64,000 nt of DNA from Caproicibacterium argilliputei (GCF_029211325.2 NZ_CP135996.1:868001-932000), one strand, 5' to 3'. Counted from the stretch's first letter, positions 8,741-18,052 are shown. Notes: a model not told the origin generated them from the sequence alone. Program-made: numbers and translations.

Positions 8741-9987
8741 AAGCAACAAGACCAGCACCCCGTCTGCCGGAGCTTTTAGCACCGGCAGGGGACATGGAAC
8801 GACTGAAAGCGGCCATTCAGTTTGGGGCGGACGCCGTTTATTTGGCAGGCACCGCGTTTGGTATGCGCAGTGCACCCTCCAATTTTACGCCGGAGCAGCT
8901 TGTCCAAGCGGTGGAGTACGCGCACAGCCGGGGTGTCCGCATTTACCTGACTACCAACATTATCCCGCGCAACCGCGACATTGAGGGGCTGGAGCCGTTT
9001 CTGCGCATGGCGCGGGATGCGGGTGTGGATGCGTTTATTGTCACCGACCTGGGGGTGATGGCGGCGGCACAGCGCGTGGCGCCGGGTGTGGAAATCCACA
9101 TTTCCACACAAACCGGCGTGGCAAACTATGCGGCAGCACGCCAGCTTTACGAAATGGGTGCAAAGCGCGTGGTGCTTGCGCGCGAGCTTTCGCTGGAGGA
9201 AGTGGCGGAAGTGCGCGCCAAAACGCCGAAACAGTTGGAAATTGAGTGCTTTGTGCATGGGGCGATGTGCGTGTCCTTTTCCGGGCGATGCCTGCTTTCC
9301 AATTACTTTACCGGGCGGGACGGCAACCACGGCGACTGCGCACAGCCCTGCCGGTGGAAGTATGCGCTCTGTGAGGAAACCCGTCCCGGACAGTACCTGC
9401 CCATTATGGAGGATCAGGACGGCACATACATTTTGAATGCGAAGGATATGAATATGTCGGAGCATTTGCCGGAGCTGCTGCACGCCGGTGCGGACAGTCT
9501 GAAAATTGAGGGTCGCGCCAAGTCTGCTTACTATACGGCGGCAGCGACAAACGCGTACCGCCGCGCACTGGATGACGCGCTGGCGGGCGAGCCTCTCACA
9601 CCGTGGGTGAAAGAGGAACTGATGAAAATCAGCCACCGGCAGTACAGCACCGGCTTTTACTTTGGACGTCCGGACCAGAATATGGATTTGGGCAGTTATG
9701 TGCGCGACTACGAAGTGGTGGCGGTCTGCGAGTCTTACAGAAATGGTGTGGCGGTGCTGTCACAGCGCAACCGCTTTTTTCGCGGTGACGTTGCGGATGT
9801 TCTGGAACCGGGCAAAGCGCCGTATCTGGTGCGGATGGATCACATCCAGAACGGTGATGGGGAGGAAATCGAGTCAGCCAACCACGCGGTTATGCGGGTG
9901 CTGCTTTATACGGAAACGCCGATTGCTTCCGGCGCGCTGCTGCGTGTGCAAAAGAAGCAAACTGCCGAGCCGGTTGCGCGGACATAA
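8737..9987 (+). CDS. U32 family protein (TrhP/RlhA-like)
   Basis: Member of peptidase family U32; characterised relatives are RNA hydroxylation factors (TrhP on tRNA, RlhA on 23S rRNA) rather than proven proteases. The N-terminal TIM-barrel-like part begins PELLAPAGDMERLKAAIQFGADAVYL. The U32 signature ECFVHGAMCVSFSGRCLLS is intact, and further cysteines (GDCAQPCRWKY) complete the four-Cys pattern expected for an Fe-S site. Length 416 matches the TrhP type. It is the last gene of the tightly overlapping thyX operon and lies immediately after mltG, as in Bacillus. Confidence 0.92.
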   Translation: MKATRPAPRLPELLAPAGDMERLKAAIQFGADAVYLAGTAFGMRSAPSNFTPEQLVQAVEYAHSRGVRIYLTTNIIPRNRDIEGLEPFLRMARDAGVDAFIVTDLGVMAAAQRVAPGVEIHISTQTGVANYAAARQLYEMGAKRVVLARELSLEEVAEVRAKTPKQLEIECFVHGAMCVSFSGRCLLSNYFTGRDGNHGDCAQPCRWKYALCEETRPGQYLPIMEDQDGTYILNAKDMNMSEHLPELLHAGADSLKIEGRAKSAYYTAAATNAYRRALDDALAGEPLTPWVKEELMKISHRQYSTGFYFGRPDQNMDLGSYVRDYEVVAVCESYRNGVAVLSQRNRFFRGDVADVLEPGKAPYLVRMDHIQNGDGEEIESANHAVMRVLLYTETPIASGALLRVQKKQTAEPVART

Positions 9988-10086
9988 CTTGACAGGCTAT
10001 ATCCTTTCCCAATTGCATTGTGCGTAAAGGAAATACATTTACAGCAAGAGCGGCTGCCGCAGCGCGAAAACTGAAAAATTGTGTAT

Positions 10087-10131
10087 AAATGCACTTCTGT
10101 TTGGAAAAACTTTCTAAGTGGAGGTGCATTT
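10087..10131 (+). promoter_or_regulatory. Hairpin that can sequester the ribosome site of the PBP gene
   Basis: AAATGCAC at 10087-10094 is perfectly complementary to GTGCATTT at 10124-10131. Pairing extends inward by four more pairs, two of them G-T, so that the GGAGG ribosome site at 10119-10124 is mostly buried in a 12-pair stem with a loop of about 21 bases. This could hold translation of the downstream gene low until the stem is opened. Confidence 0.55.
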
Positions 10132-10133
10132 TT

Positions 10134-11798
10134 ATGCCAAAACCAGCGAAACGTATTTTGATTCTCATGACCGCAGTTTTCCTACTGCTGACATTCTGTG
10201 CGACCGAGGTACTTCGCATTGCTGTCTGGAATGATTCGCTGGCGAAAACAGCGGTTATGCAGCAAACCCTGACTTTGACGTTCACCTCGGGGCGGGGCAG
10301 CATTTATGACCGGAACCTGCAGCCGCTGACCGGTGGCAAAACTTCCTATCTGGCGGCGGTTGTGCCCGGAAAAGAAACCGCCGCTGCCCTTAGCAAAGTG
10401 CTTACCGCCCAGCAGATGAGCAGCGTCTATGACCGGCTTAAAGCGGGTGCGCCGTTTCTGACCAAGCTGGACGCACTGGTGGAAACAGACGGCATCCTGT
10501 GCTTTCCGGAACAGGAGCGTTACCCGGAGCAGATGCCCGCGGCGCATTTGATTGGGTATCTGGACAGCGGCGGCTGCGGTATCAGCGGCGTGGAAAAGGC
10601 GTTCAACAGTCTGCTGACAGCCGGCAGCAAGACAACGAAAATCACGTATCAGGTGGATGCGCTGCGGCACTTGCTGCCGGGGGAGTCGCCGCAGGTTCTT
10701 TCCAGTGTTTCTGGTGCAGCGGCCGGTGTGGTGCTTACCATTGACAAAGATTTGCAGAAAATTGTAGAGGACAGCGCCGCGCCAGTGCTGAAAAAGGGCG
10801 CTGTGGTGGTTCTGGAGGCCGGCACAGGACGGATTCTAGCGTCTGCAAGTTTCCCAAACTATGACCCCACGGATATTACGAAAGCGCTGAAAAGCGATGA
10901 CGGGGCTTTGGTCAATCGGGTTCTGCAGCCATACAGCGTTGGCTCTGTTTTTAAGCTGGCGGCTGCCGCGGCGGCACTGGAACACGGTGCGGATCCCAAT
11001 GCCAAGTATACCTGCACGGGCAGCGAAACCGTGGAGGGGCTGACGTTTCACTGTGCAGGCGGGGAAGCACACGGTACAGAAACCATGTGCAGCGCGCTTG
11101 CCAATTCCTGCAACTGCTATTTCATCAAGCTGATGCAGGCGGTTCCGCAGGCACAGTTTTTGACCATGGCGCGTTCGCTCGGCTTTGGGCAGAGCACAGA
11201 AATTGCGCCGGGGCTGTCCGGCAGCGCGGGTACTCTGCCAGCCTTGTCGGAGCTTGCAAACCGGCGGGCGCTGGCGAATTTTTCAATCGGGCAGGGAACG
11301 CTGCTGGCAACGCCGCTGCAGATTGCCGCCATGGTCAACGCGGTCGCTTCCCAGGGAATTTACACACAGCCCACAGTGTATGCCGGGCAGGCGGACGGCA
11401 CCGGCCACCTTTCCGTGCAGGCTTCCCTGCAGAAAGGGGTGCCGGTCTTTTCGCACAGAAGCGCGCAGCTGCTGTGTTCCTTTATGCAGGAAAGCATGGC
11501 GAGCGGAACCAGCCGCCCCGGCCGCCCGGTGCACGTGAAGGCTGCCGCAAAAACGGGCACCGCGCAGACCGGCCATTTTACCGACGGCAAGGAGGAGCTC
11601 ATTTGCTGGTACACCGGTTTTTTTCCGGTTGATACCCCTAAATATGTGGTAACGGTGCTGTCAGAAGGGGGCGAAAGCGGCGGCAAAACCTGCGGCCCTG
11701 TCTTTCAGAAAATTGCGGATGCGCTGTATCCGCATGAGATTGACAATACGGAAGATTGCGTTTATAATAATCCCATAAAGAATGTAAAAAAACAGTGA
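10134..11798 (+). CDS. Class B penicillin-binding protein (transpeptidase)
   Basis: D,D-transpeptidase that cross-links peptidoglycan outside the membrane. From the ATG at 10134 (GGAGGTG upstream) the protein has 554 residues with one N-terminal membrane segment (ILILMTAVFLLLTFCATEV). A short dimerisation-type region containing GRGSIYDRNLQPL follows, then the transpeptidase domain with all three active-site motifs: SVFK in PYSVGSVFKLAAA, SCN in ANSCNCYFIKL, and KTG in AAKTGTAQTG. No PASTA domain is present and the protein is shorter than FtsI/SpoVD, so a specialised or sporulation role is possible but not shown. The alaS promoter lies within its last codons. Confidence 0.93.
   Translation: MPKPAKRILILMTAVFLLLTFCATEVLRIAVWNDSLAKTAVMQQTLTLTFTSGRGSIYDRNLQPLTGGKTSYLAAVVPGKETAAALSKVLTAQQMSSVYDRLKAGAPFLTKLDALVETDGILCFPEQERYPEQMPAAHLIGYLDSGGCGISGVEKAFNSLLTAGSKTTKITYQVDALRHLLPGESPQVLSSVSGAAAGVVLTIDKDLQKIVEDSAAPVLKKGAVVVLEAGTGRILASASFPNYDPTDITKALKSDDGALVNRVLQPYSVGSVFKLAAAAAALEHGADPNAKYTCTGSETVEGLTFHCAGGEAHGTETMCSALANSCNCYFIKLMQAVPQAQFLTMARSLGFGQSTEIAPGLSGSAGTLPALSELANRRALANFSIGQGTLLATPLQIAAMVNAVASQGIYTQPTVYAGQADGTGHLSVQASLQKGVPVFSHRSAQLLCSFMQESMASGTSRPGRPVHVKAAAKTGTAQTGHFTDGKEELICWYTGFFPVDTPKYVVTVLSEGGESGGKTCGPVFQKIADALYPHEIDNTEDCVYNNPIKNVKKQ
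11740..11768 (+). promoter_or_regulatory. Promoter for the alaS T-box transcript
   Basis: A consensus TTGACA (11740-11745) and TATAAT (11763-11768) with 17 bases between them lie inside the 3' end of the PBP gene, about 30 bases before the T-box stem I begins. Confidence 0.9.
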
Positions 11799-12004
11799 AG
11801 GGTACAAGCCCCCGCAGGACTGCACAGAGAGCCGGCAACTGGTGAAAGCCGGTCTTTCCAAGGGGGGTCGGCCGGCCCGGAGTTCCCCGCGATGAGCGGC
11901 GGCGTTTCCCGCGTTAAGGGAGCAGAGTGGCGCTTTGCAGCGCAATTTGGGTGGTACCACGGGTGTTCCCGTCCCATAGCGGACGGGAGCGCTTTCTTTT
12001 TTTG
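11795..12004 (+). ncRNA. T-box riboswitch leader, alanine type
   Basis: Senses uncharged tRNA-Ala and controls transcription of alaS. Stem I starts at GGGT (11800-11803), which pairs with GCCC (11875-11878). The internal stem is CCCCC/GGGGG, and the AGAGAG and GGTG elements of the distal stem are at 11826-11844. In the specifier loop the codon GCC (11871-11873, followed by G) is an alanine codon. The T-box core GGTGGTACCAC is near 11950-11960 and can compete with the terminator CCCGTCC/GGACGGG (11968-11987), which is followed by a T run to 12003. The specifier was placed by eye. Confidence 0.93.
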
Positions 12005-12041
12005 CAGAAATTCATTTGAATAAAGGATGGAGAGCAGCGAA

Positions 12042-14672
12042 ATGCAGTGGATGGGTTTAAATGAGATACGGGAAAAATACCTGGAGTTCTTTGAGGGAAA
12101 GGGGCACCTGCGCCTGCCCAGTTTTCCCTTGATTCCGAAAGATGACAATTCCCTGCTGCTGATTAACAGCGGCATGGCGCCGATGAAAAAATATTTTACC
12201 GGTGAGGTGACACCGCCGCGCAAGCGCGTGACCACCTGCCAGAAGTGCATCCGCACCGGTGATATTGAAAATGTCGGCATTACCGACCGCCACGGAACGT
12301 TCTTTGAAATGCTGGGCAATTTCTCGTTTGGGGACTACTTTAAGCATGAGGCAACCGCCTGGGCGTGGGAGTTCTGCACCAAGGTCATGGAAATGCCAGT
12401 CGACAAACTTTGGGTCACGATTTATCAGGACGACGATGAGGCGTTTGAAGTCTGGACCAAGGAAGTCGGCGTTGCGGCAGACCACATTGTTCGTCTGGGC
12501 AAAGAGGATAACTTCTGGGAGCACGGCCCCGGCCCCTGCGGCCCTTGCTCAGAAATTTACTTTGACCGCGGCCCGGAGCACGGCTGCGGCAAGCCGACCT
12601 GCGGGGTTGGCTGCGACTGTGACCGGTATGTGGAATTCTGGAATGTTGTGTTCTCACAGTTTAACAGTGACGGCCACGGCAATTACCCGCCGATGGAGCA
12701 CCCGAACATCGACACCGGCATGGGGCTGGAGCGCCTTGCCTGCGTCATGCAGAATGTGGACAACCTGTTTCTGGTGGATACCATGCAGAACATTATCAAA
12801 AAAGTCTGCACGATTGCGGGTACGGAATACGGCAAAGATAAAAAGAAGGATATTTCTATCCGCGTGATTACCGACCATGTGCGTTCGGTTACGTTTATGA
12901 TTGCGGACGGCATTATGCCCTCCAACAACGGGCGCGGCTATGTACTGCGCCGCCTGCTGCGCCGCGCTGCGCGGCACGGGCGTTTGCTCGGTATCGACCG
13001 TTCCTTCCTCACAGAAGTGGCGGAGTCTGTGATTCACGAAAGCTGCGGTGCGTATCCGGAGCTGACGGAAAAGAAGGAAATGATTCAGAAGGTTATTTCT
13101 GTAGAAGAAGAAAGCTTCGCCAAAACCATTGACCAGGGCACCGCAATGCTCAATGAGATTATGGAGCACCACGAGGGAACTGTGATTTCCGGTGAGGATG
13201 CATTTAAGCTGAGCGATACCTACGGCTTTCCGATTGACCTGACCAAGGAAATCGCTGCGGAAAACGGCATGACCGTTGACGAGGAAACCTATCACCAGCG
13301 GATGCAGGAGCAGCGCCAAACCGCACGCGCCGCGCGGAAAAACGCGGGTGCAGAGTCCTGGGCAGGCGAAAGCGACCTGCTCAAGGGTGTGCCGGAAACG
13401 GAATTTCTCGGTTACCGGGAGCAGACCGCGCAGGCGAAAGTGCTTGCCATTATCGCCGGGGATGCGCGCGCAGAGTCCGCCGACGCCGGGGACGAGATTG
13501 GGCTGATTTTGGACCGCACAACTTTTTACGGAGAAAGCGGCGGTCAGGTTGGCGACACCGGAACGCTCAGTGCGGATGACGCGGTTCTGGCGGTCAGCGA
13601 CACCACCAAGAACCATGCCAAAAACTTCATTCACCACTGTACCGTGCAGGCGGGCACCATTCGCATTGGCGACAGCGTCACCACGCAGCCGGACTGGAAG
13701 CGCCGGCAGGCCATCATGCGCAACCACACGGCGGCACATCTGCTGCAGGCGGCGCTGCGCCGTGTGTTGGGTACCCATGTGGAGCAGGCGGGTCAGCTGG
13801 TCAATGACCGCCACGTGCGCTTTGACTTTACACATTTTGCTGCGCTGACACCGGAGGAACTGCGGAAAGTAGAGGAAATGGTCAATGAGAAAATCCTCTC
13901 TGCAGTGCCGGTCGAAAGCAGCGAAATGCCGATTGAGGAAGCCAAAAAGCTGGGCGCCATGGCGCTGTTCGGTGAAAAATACGGAAAAATCGTGCGGGTG
14001 GTTTCTGTGGATGATTTCAGTAAGGAATTCTGCGGCGGCACGCATATGGACAATACCGCAAAGCTCGGCTTGTTTAAAATTGTTGCGGAAAGCAGCGTGG
14101 CGGCCGGCGTGCGGCGCATCGAAGCCGTGACCGGATACGGTGTTTACCGTCTGCTGAACGACAGCCTGCAAACAATTGACCAGACTGCTGCGGCGCTGAA
14201 ATCGAATACTTCTGCGGATTTGGTTGCGCATGCGGAGCAGACTGCGGCACAGCTGAAACAGGCAGAAAGTGAACTGGAAAAGTTGAACGCCAAGCTGGCA
14301 GGCCGGCAGGTGGAGCAGCTTCTGGCAGCTGCAGAGCAGGCGGGCAGCGTGCGTGTTTGCACCGCCAAGCTGAACGGTGCAGACGCCGGCGTCCTGCGCA
14401 CCATGTGCGACAAGGTGCGTGACCAAGCGCCGGACATGGTTGCGGTTTTTGCCGGTGTGAACGGCGCCAAGGCGAACATTGCGGTTGCTGTCGGCAAAGA
14501 TGCCCTTGCCAAGGGTGCGCACGCCGGAAAAATTGCAAAAGCAGTCGCGCAGCTTGCGGGCGGCAATGGCGGCGGCAAGCCGGACTTTGCCATGGCAGGT
14601 GCGAAAGATCTGGCAAAACTCGACACCGCTCTGCAGGCGGCCCGCGGCATTACAGCGGAATTTGCAAAATAA
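12042..14672 (+). CDS. alaS: Alanine--tRNA ligase
   Basis: Charges tRNA-Ala and edits mischarged Ser/Gly. The 876-residue protein starts best at ATG 12042 (MQWMGLNEIREKYL), with GGATGGAGAG upstream; an in-frame ATG at 12027 is too close to its ribosome site. Visible features are the class II catalytic core (INSGMAPMKKYFTGEVTPP), the editing domain with NHTAAHLLQAAL and CGGTH zinc-site residues, and a C-terminal coiled, glycine-rich C-Ala domain ending in GGNGGGKPDFAMAGA. Transcription is controlled by the T-box leader immediately upstream. Confidence 0.98.
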   Translation: MQWMGLNEIREKYLEFFEGKGHLRLPSFPLIPKDDNSLLLINSGMAPMKKYFTGEVTPPRKRVTTCQKCIRTGDIENVGITDRHGTFFEMLGNFSFGDYFKHEATAWAWEFCTKVMEMPVDKLWVTIYQDDDEAFEVWTKEVGVAADHIVRLGKEDNFWEHGPGPCGPCSEIYFDRGPEHGCGKPTCGVGCDCDRYVEFWNVVFSQFNSDGHGNYPPMEHPNIDTGMGLERLACVMQNVDNLFLVDTMQNIIKKVCTIAGTEYGKDKKKDISIRVITDHVRSVTFMIADGIMPSNNGRGYVLRRLLRRAARHGRLLGIDRSFLTEVAESVIHESCGAYPELTEKKEMIQKVISVEEESFAKTIDQGTAMLNEIMEHHEGTVISGEDAFKLSDTYGFPIDLTKEIAAENGMTVDEETYHQRMQEQRQTARAARKNAGAESWAGESDLLKGVPETEFLGYREQTAQAKVLAIIAGDARAESADAGDEIGLILDRTTFYGESGGQVGDTGTLSADDAVLAVSDTTKNHAKNFIHHCTVQAGTIRIGDSVTTQPDWKRRQAIMRNHTAAHLLQAALRRVLGTHVEQAGQLVNDRHVRFDFTHFAALTPEELRKVEEMVNEKILSAVPVESSEMPIEEAKKLGAMALFGEKYGKIVRVVSVDDFSKEFCGGTHMDNTAKLGLFKIVAESSVAAGVRRIEAVTGYGVYRLLNDSLQTIDQTAAALKSNTSADLVAHAEQTAAQLKQAESELEKLNAKLAGRQVEQLLAAAEQAGSVRVCTAKLNGADAGVLRTMCDKVRDQAPDMVAVFAGVNGAKANIAVAVGKDALAKGAHAGKIAKAVAQLAGGNGGGKPDFAMAGAKDLAKLDTALQAARGITAEFAK

Positions 14673-14683
14673 GGAATCGGCAC

Positions 14684-14712
14684 TTGCATATTCGTTTCAA
14701 AGCGATTATAAT
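14684..14712 (+). promoter_or_regulatory. Promoter for the HIT-family gene
   Basis: TTGCAT and TATAAT with exactly 17 bases between them start about 12 bases after the alaS stop. They give the next gene its own transcript with a leader of about 100 bases. Confidence 0.8.
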
Positions 14713-14821
14713 AAAACAGGTGCAGGCTTTGCTGCGGCGCTCTGTAAAATTGTGGGAGTGTCTGGCAAAGCCTTTTGTACGGAAAACTGCTGTCTTGTAA
14801 AAAGCAAAAGGAGGGAAAAGC

Positions 14822-15160
14822 ATGGACTGTGTATTCTGTAAAATCGCATCCGGAGAAATCCCCAGCACACGGGTGTATGAGGATGACCTCTGCGTTGCGT
14901 TTAAGGATCTGGAACCGCAGGCGCCGGTGCATCTTCTGATTATCCCGCGCGCACACATTGCCTCTGTGGCAGAGATTACGCCGGAAAACAGCGCGATTGT
15001 CGCGCACATCTTTGAAGTGGCCGCAAAGCTTGCAAAGGAAAATCATCTGGAAAACGGCTGGCGCATTGTCAGCAATGTCGGCGAGGACGGCGGTCAGTCT
15101 GTGAAGCATATGCACTTTCACCTTTTGGGCGGACGTGCCATGGCATGGCCTCCCGGCTGA
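14822..15160 (+). CDS. HIT family nucleotide-binding protein (Hint-like)
   Basis: A 112-residue purine nucleoside phosphoramidase-type protein. The N-terminal CVFCKIASGEIPS has the Cys pair typical of zinc-binding bacterial Hint proteins, and the histidine triad occurs as KHMHFHLLGG near the C-terminus, with the central His acting as nucleophile. GGAGGG precedes the ATG. It has its own promoter. The cellular substrate is unknown for most bacterial members. Confidence 0.95.
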   Translation: MDCVFCKIASGEIPSTRVYEDDLCVAFKDLEPQAPVHLLIIPRAHIASVAEITPENSAIVAHIFEVAAKLAKENHLENGWRIVSNVGEDGGQSVKHMHFHLLGGRAMAWPPG

Positions 15161-15172
15161 TGCAGGAGCAGG

Positions 15173-15203
15173 CAGGAAAACCGGGCAAGGTTGGGTTTTC
15201 CTG
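15173..15203 (+). other. Hairpin between HIT and phosphoribosyltransferase genes
   Basis: CAGGAAAACC (15173-15182) is perfectly complementary to GGTTTTCCTG (15194-15203). No T run follows, so it looks like an mRNA-processing or stability element rather than a terminator. Confidence 0.45.
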
Positions 15204-15235
15204 AAACATATTGACTACAGAAAGGCCGGTTTTTC

Positions 15236-15802
15236 GTGAATCAAATCAAAACGATTGATGGCAGAAAGTATTATCATATGACCATAGCAGGCTGCGAGCG
15301 CGACCTGCCGATTTGCCCCATCAGCGACACCATGGACATTGCAGGCTTTGTCATGCTGGGCGATGTGGAAATTACGGAGGCAAGCGCCGCCGAACTGCTG
15401 AAGCGCTGCCCGGCGCATGATGTGGTGGTCACTGCGGAAACCAAGGGCATTCCGCTTTGCTACGAAATGGCGCGGCAGGGCTGCGGCCGGTACATTGTTG
15501 CCCGCAAAGGGCTGAAAGCCTATATGCGCAACCCGATTCATGTGGAGGTCAAGTCCATCACAACGGATCACTTGCAGCAGCTGTATTTGGCTGAGGATGA
15601 CTACAAGGGCTTAAAGGGCAAGCGTGTGCTGATTGTGGATGATGTCATCAGTACCGGAGAATCCCTGGAAGCCATGGAGAAACTCGTGAACCAATTTGGT
15701 GGAGACATCGTCGGCCGCGCGGCTGTGCTTGCGGAGGGCGACGCCCAGAACCGAAAGGATATTCTCTTCTTGGAGCCGCTGCCGCTGTTTAGCCGGGAAT
15801 AA
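15236..15802 (+). CDS. Phosphoribosyltransferase family protein (Apt-like)
   Basis: Type I phosphoribosyltransferase fold, 188 residues. The PRPP-binding loop is clear as RVLIVDDVISTGES near residues 131-144. A flexible hood segment (VARKGLKAYMRNPIHVEVKSI) resembles adenine and xanthine phosphoribosyltransferases; in Clostridia similar proteins are annotated adenine phosphoribosyltransferase. The start is GTG 15236 with a weak AAAGG site. The base it uses cannot be decided; purine salvage is likely. Confidence 0.85.
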   Translation: MNQIKTIDGRKYYHMTIAGCERDLPICPISDTMDIAGFVMLGDVEITEASAAELLKRCPAHDVVVTAETKGIPLCYEMARQGCGRYIVARKGLKAYMRNPIHVEVKSITTDHLQQLYLAEDDYKGLKGKRVLIVDDVISTGESLEAMEKLVNQFGGDIVGRAAVLAEGDAQNRKDILFLEPLPLFSRE

Positions 15803-15826
15803 TCGAGTCATGTTGGGGATTACGGA

Positions 15827-18052
15827 ATGAAAAGACCGCTTGCGTTGGTAGGTTTTACATATCTGCTGACACAGGCGGTTTCTGTATTTCTCGGCGGTAC
15901 CGCAGGGTTCCTGCTCGGTGCCGCCTGCTTGCTGCTGGGGCTTCTGCTTTTGCTGCCGCGCTGTTCGGCGGCCGGCAAAAGCCGTGTGCTGGCAGCGGCG
16001 GCTTTTACCGCGGCAGCTGCCTGCCTGTTGGGCGGCTTGGCGCGTCTTCCACTGACGCAGGCGGCGCAGCAGAATGTCGGAAAAACCGTTACGCTGACCG
16101 GCGTGGTGACGGAAGAACCGGATTTTTCCACCGGAAAGGCACAGTACACGCTGCGTGTGGAAACCTGCGGCGGAAAAACAGACAGCACGCTCTGCGGCAA
16201 AAAAATCCGTTTTACGGCGGGAGAGGACTTTTCTGCAGAGCAGTTTGACCGTGTCACAGGAACGGTGCGCCTCTTTGCACCGACTGCTGCGGGATTCTTT
16301 TCCAAGAAGAACCGTCTGCTTGCAGAAGGAGTGGTACTGGAGGGGTATCTGTACGATTTTCGTCCGTTTACGGCAGAGGCGGCGCAGCCGTCGCTTTGGC
16401 AGGAGGTTCCGTACCGCATCCGTCAGAGTCTGCTGGAACAGTTTTCGCTGCACCTGCCGTCACCGGAAGATTCCCTGGTGAGTGGTGTTTTGGTTGGTGA
16501 GCGGCAGGCGATTCCGGACGCGGTCAATCAGGCGTTTCGCAGTGCCGGCATTTCTCACCTGCTGTCCGTTTCCGGTTTGCACATGGCAACGGTGGCACAG
16601 ATGCTGCTGCTGCTTTTAGCACTGCTGCCCTTGCCACGCAGAGTCCGGCATCTGCTGGCGTGCGGGGGCGTGCTGCTGTTTATGGGCATCACCTGTTTTG
16701 TGCCGTCTGTGCTGCGCAGCGGCATTATGTATCTGGTGCTTTTGTGCGGAAACTGTTTTTACCGGAAAGCGGATGGCTTGAATTTGCTGGGACTTTCTAT
16801 GCTGCTGCTCTGCCTTGCGAATCCTTATGCAGCAGCGGATTTGAGTTTGCAGCTGAGTTTTGCCGCGACGCTGGGGCTGCTGCTCTGTACCGGCCCCTTG
16901 GAGCGTTGGTTTCGGCAGCGTGTGGGTGTGCGCGGCGTGCGCCGCAGGCTGCTGCATCTGCTGTTTGGTACAGCGGCAACCTCTTTGTCAGCAACATTGT
17001 TTACCCTGCCGGTGTCACTGCTGGTGTTTGATGAGCTGTCACTGGTTTCTCCACTGGCAAATTTGCTGGTGCTGACACCCTCCGGCTGGATGATTTACGC
17101 GGGGTTCGGTGCAGCTTTTACAGGGCCGTTTCCGGTTCTGCACAATGTTTCCACGTTGCTGTGGCAGGTGACAGCGGCATTGGCACGCTGGCTCATTGAC
17201 AGCGCCGCGTGGTGTGCGTCCCTGCCTTTTGCAAGTGTGCCGACCGGCTATCGCTTCGTGCAGCTTTGGCTTGCCTGCACGCTGTTGCTTCTGGGGGTGG
17301 GCTGCCTGCTCTGCCGCCGGCATCGGCGGCTGCCGCTGCGCCTGACGGCAGCGCTTTCCGCCGTGCTGTTCCTGCTGAATCTGCTGGTGTATGAAACGGG
17401 TGCCAATGCCCTCAAAATTACGGTTGCTGCGAGCGGAGAGGGTGTCAGTGCGGTGGTAAGCTACGCCGGGCGCGGGGTAGTCATCGGCTTTGGTGCGGAC
17501 AGCTGGCAGACCGAACGGATTCTGCGCCGCTGCGGGGTTGCAAAATTGGACACCGCTGTGGTGCTGAGCTTATCGAACCGCGAGTGCCAACAGGCGGCTG
17601 CTGTTTTGACGGATTGGCATGCAGACCATGTGATTCTGCCCGGTGGTACAGTGTTGGACGGTGCCTTGGAGCAGGCGCTTTCCCATGTGGGCAGCTGCAC
17701 GGTTGCAGGCACACAGGCACAGGTGTCTTTGTGGCAGCGCAGTGTGTTGCTGACCTTTGCAAACGGTGCGGCCCATCTGCAGGCAGAGGGGCTTTCGGTT
17801 CTGTTCTGTGGGGAGGATGCCGACCTGGCAGACGCGCCGGCGGGGTTACTGAACGCGCAGGTGTTGGTGTGCGGCGATCTGCCCAAGCGGGAAGAGATGC
17901 TTCAGACTGCTCTGACGGTTCTGTGCCGGTATCCGAATTCTTTAAAATCTTACGCAGAAAGCCGGCGCGGCCTGCCGAGTGTGCTGGGCGGCGGGCAGGA
18001 TTTGGTTCTGCAGCCCCAAAGCGGCGCGGTGCGCATAAGGAGGAACGACTGA
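15827..18052 (+). CDS. comEC: ComEC/Rec2-family DNA uptake channel with degenerate C-terminal domain
   Basis: Competence membrane protein thought to carry single-stranded DNA across the cytoplasmic membrane. The 741-residue protein has N-terminal membrane segments, a soluble OB-like region (KTVTLTGVVTEEPDF), then the competence domain with ISHLLSVSGLHMATVAQML and further helices. The C-terminal metallo-beta-lactamase-like domain (from about residue 525) lacks the expected HxHxDH: the equivalent place reads VVLSLSNRECQQAAAVL. Nuclease activity is therefore doubtful. Its TGA overlaps the ATG of holA. Other competence genes are not in the window. Confidence 0.9.
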   Translation: MKRPLALVGFTYLLTQAVSVFLGGTAGFLLGAACLLLGLLLLLPRCSAAGKSRVLAAAAFTAAAACLLGGLARLPLTQAAQQNVGKTVTLTGVVTEEPDFSTGKAQYTLRVETCGGKTDSTLCGKKIRFTAGEDFSAEQFDRVTGTVRLFAPTAAGFFSKKNRLLAEGVVLEGYLYDFRPFTAEAAQPSLWQEVPYRIRQSLLEQFSLHLPSPEDSLVSGVLVGERQAIPDAVNQAFRSAGISHLLSVSGLHMATVAQMLLLLLALLPLPRRVRHLLACGGVLLFMGITCFVPSVLRSGIMYLVLLCGNCFYRKADGLNLLGLSMLLLCLANPYAAADLSLQLSFAATLGLLLCTGPLERWFRQRVGVRGVRRRLLHLLFGTAATSLSATLFTLPVSLLVFDELSLVSPLANLLVLTPSGWMIYAGFGAAFTGPFPVLHNVSTLLWQVTAALARWLIDSAAWCASLPFASVPTGYRFVQLWLACTLLLLGVGCLLCRRHRRLPLRLTAALSAVLFLLNLLVYETGANALKITVAASGEGVSAVVSYAGRGVVIGFGADSWQTERILRRCGVAKLDTAVVLSLSNRECQQAAAVLTDWHADHVILPGGTVLDGALEQALSHVGSCTVAGTQAQVSLWQRSVLLTFANGAAHLQAEGLSVLFCGEDADLADAPAGLLNAQVLVCGDLPKREEMLQTALTVLCRYPNSLKSYAESRRGLPSVLGGGQDLVLQPQSGAVRIRRND

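Noticed and set aside
12654..14522. 622-codon - strand open frame opposite alaS
   Set aside because: Antisense shadow of a certain gene; composition (many His, Arg, Leu) is that of reversed coding sequence.
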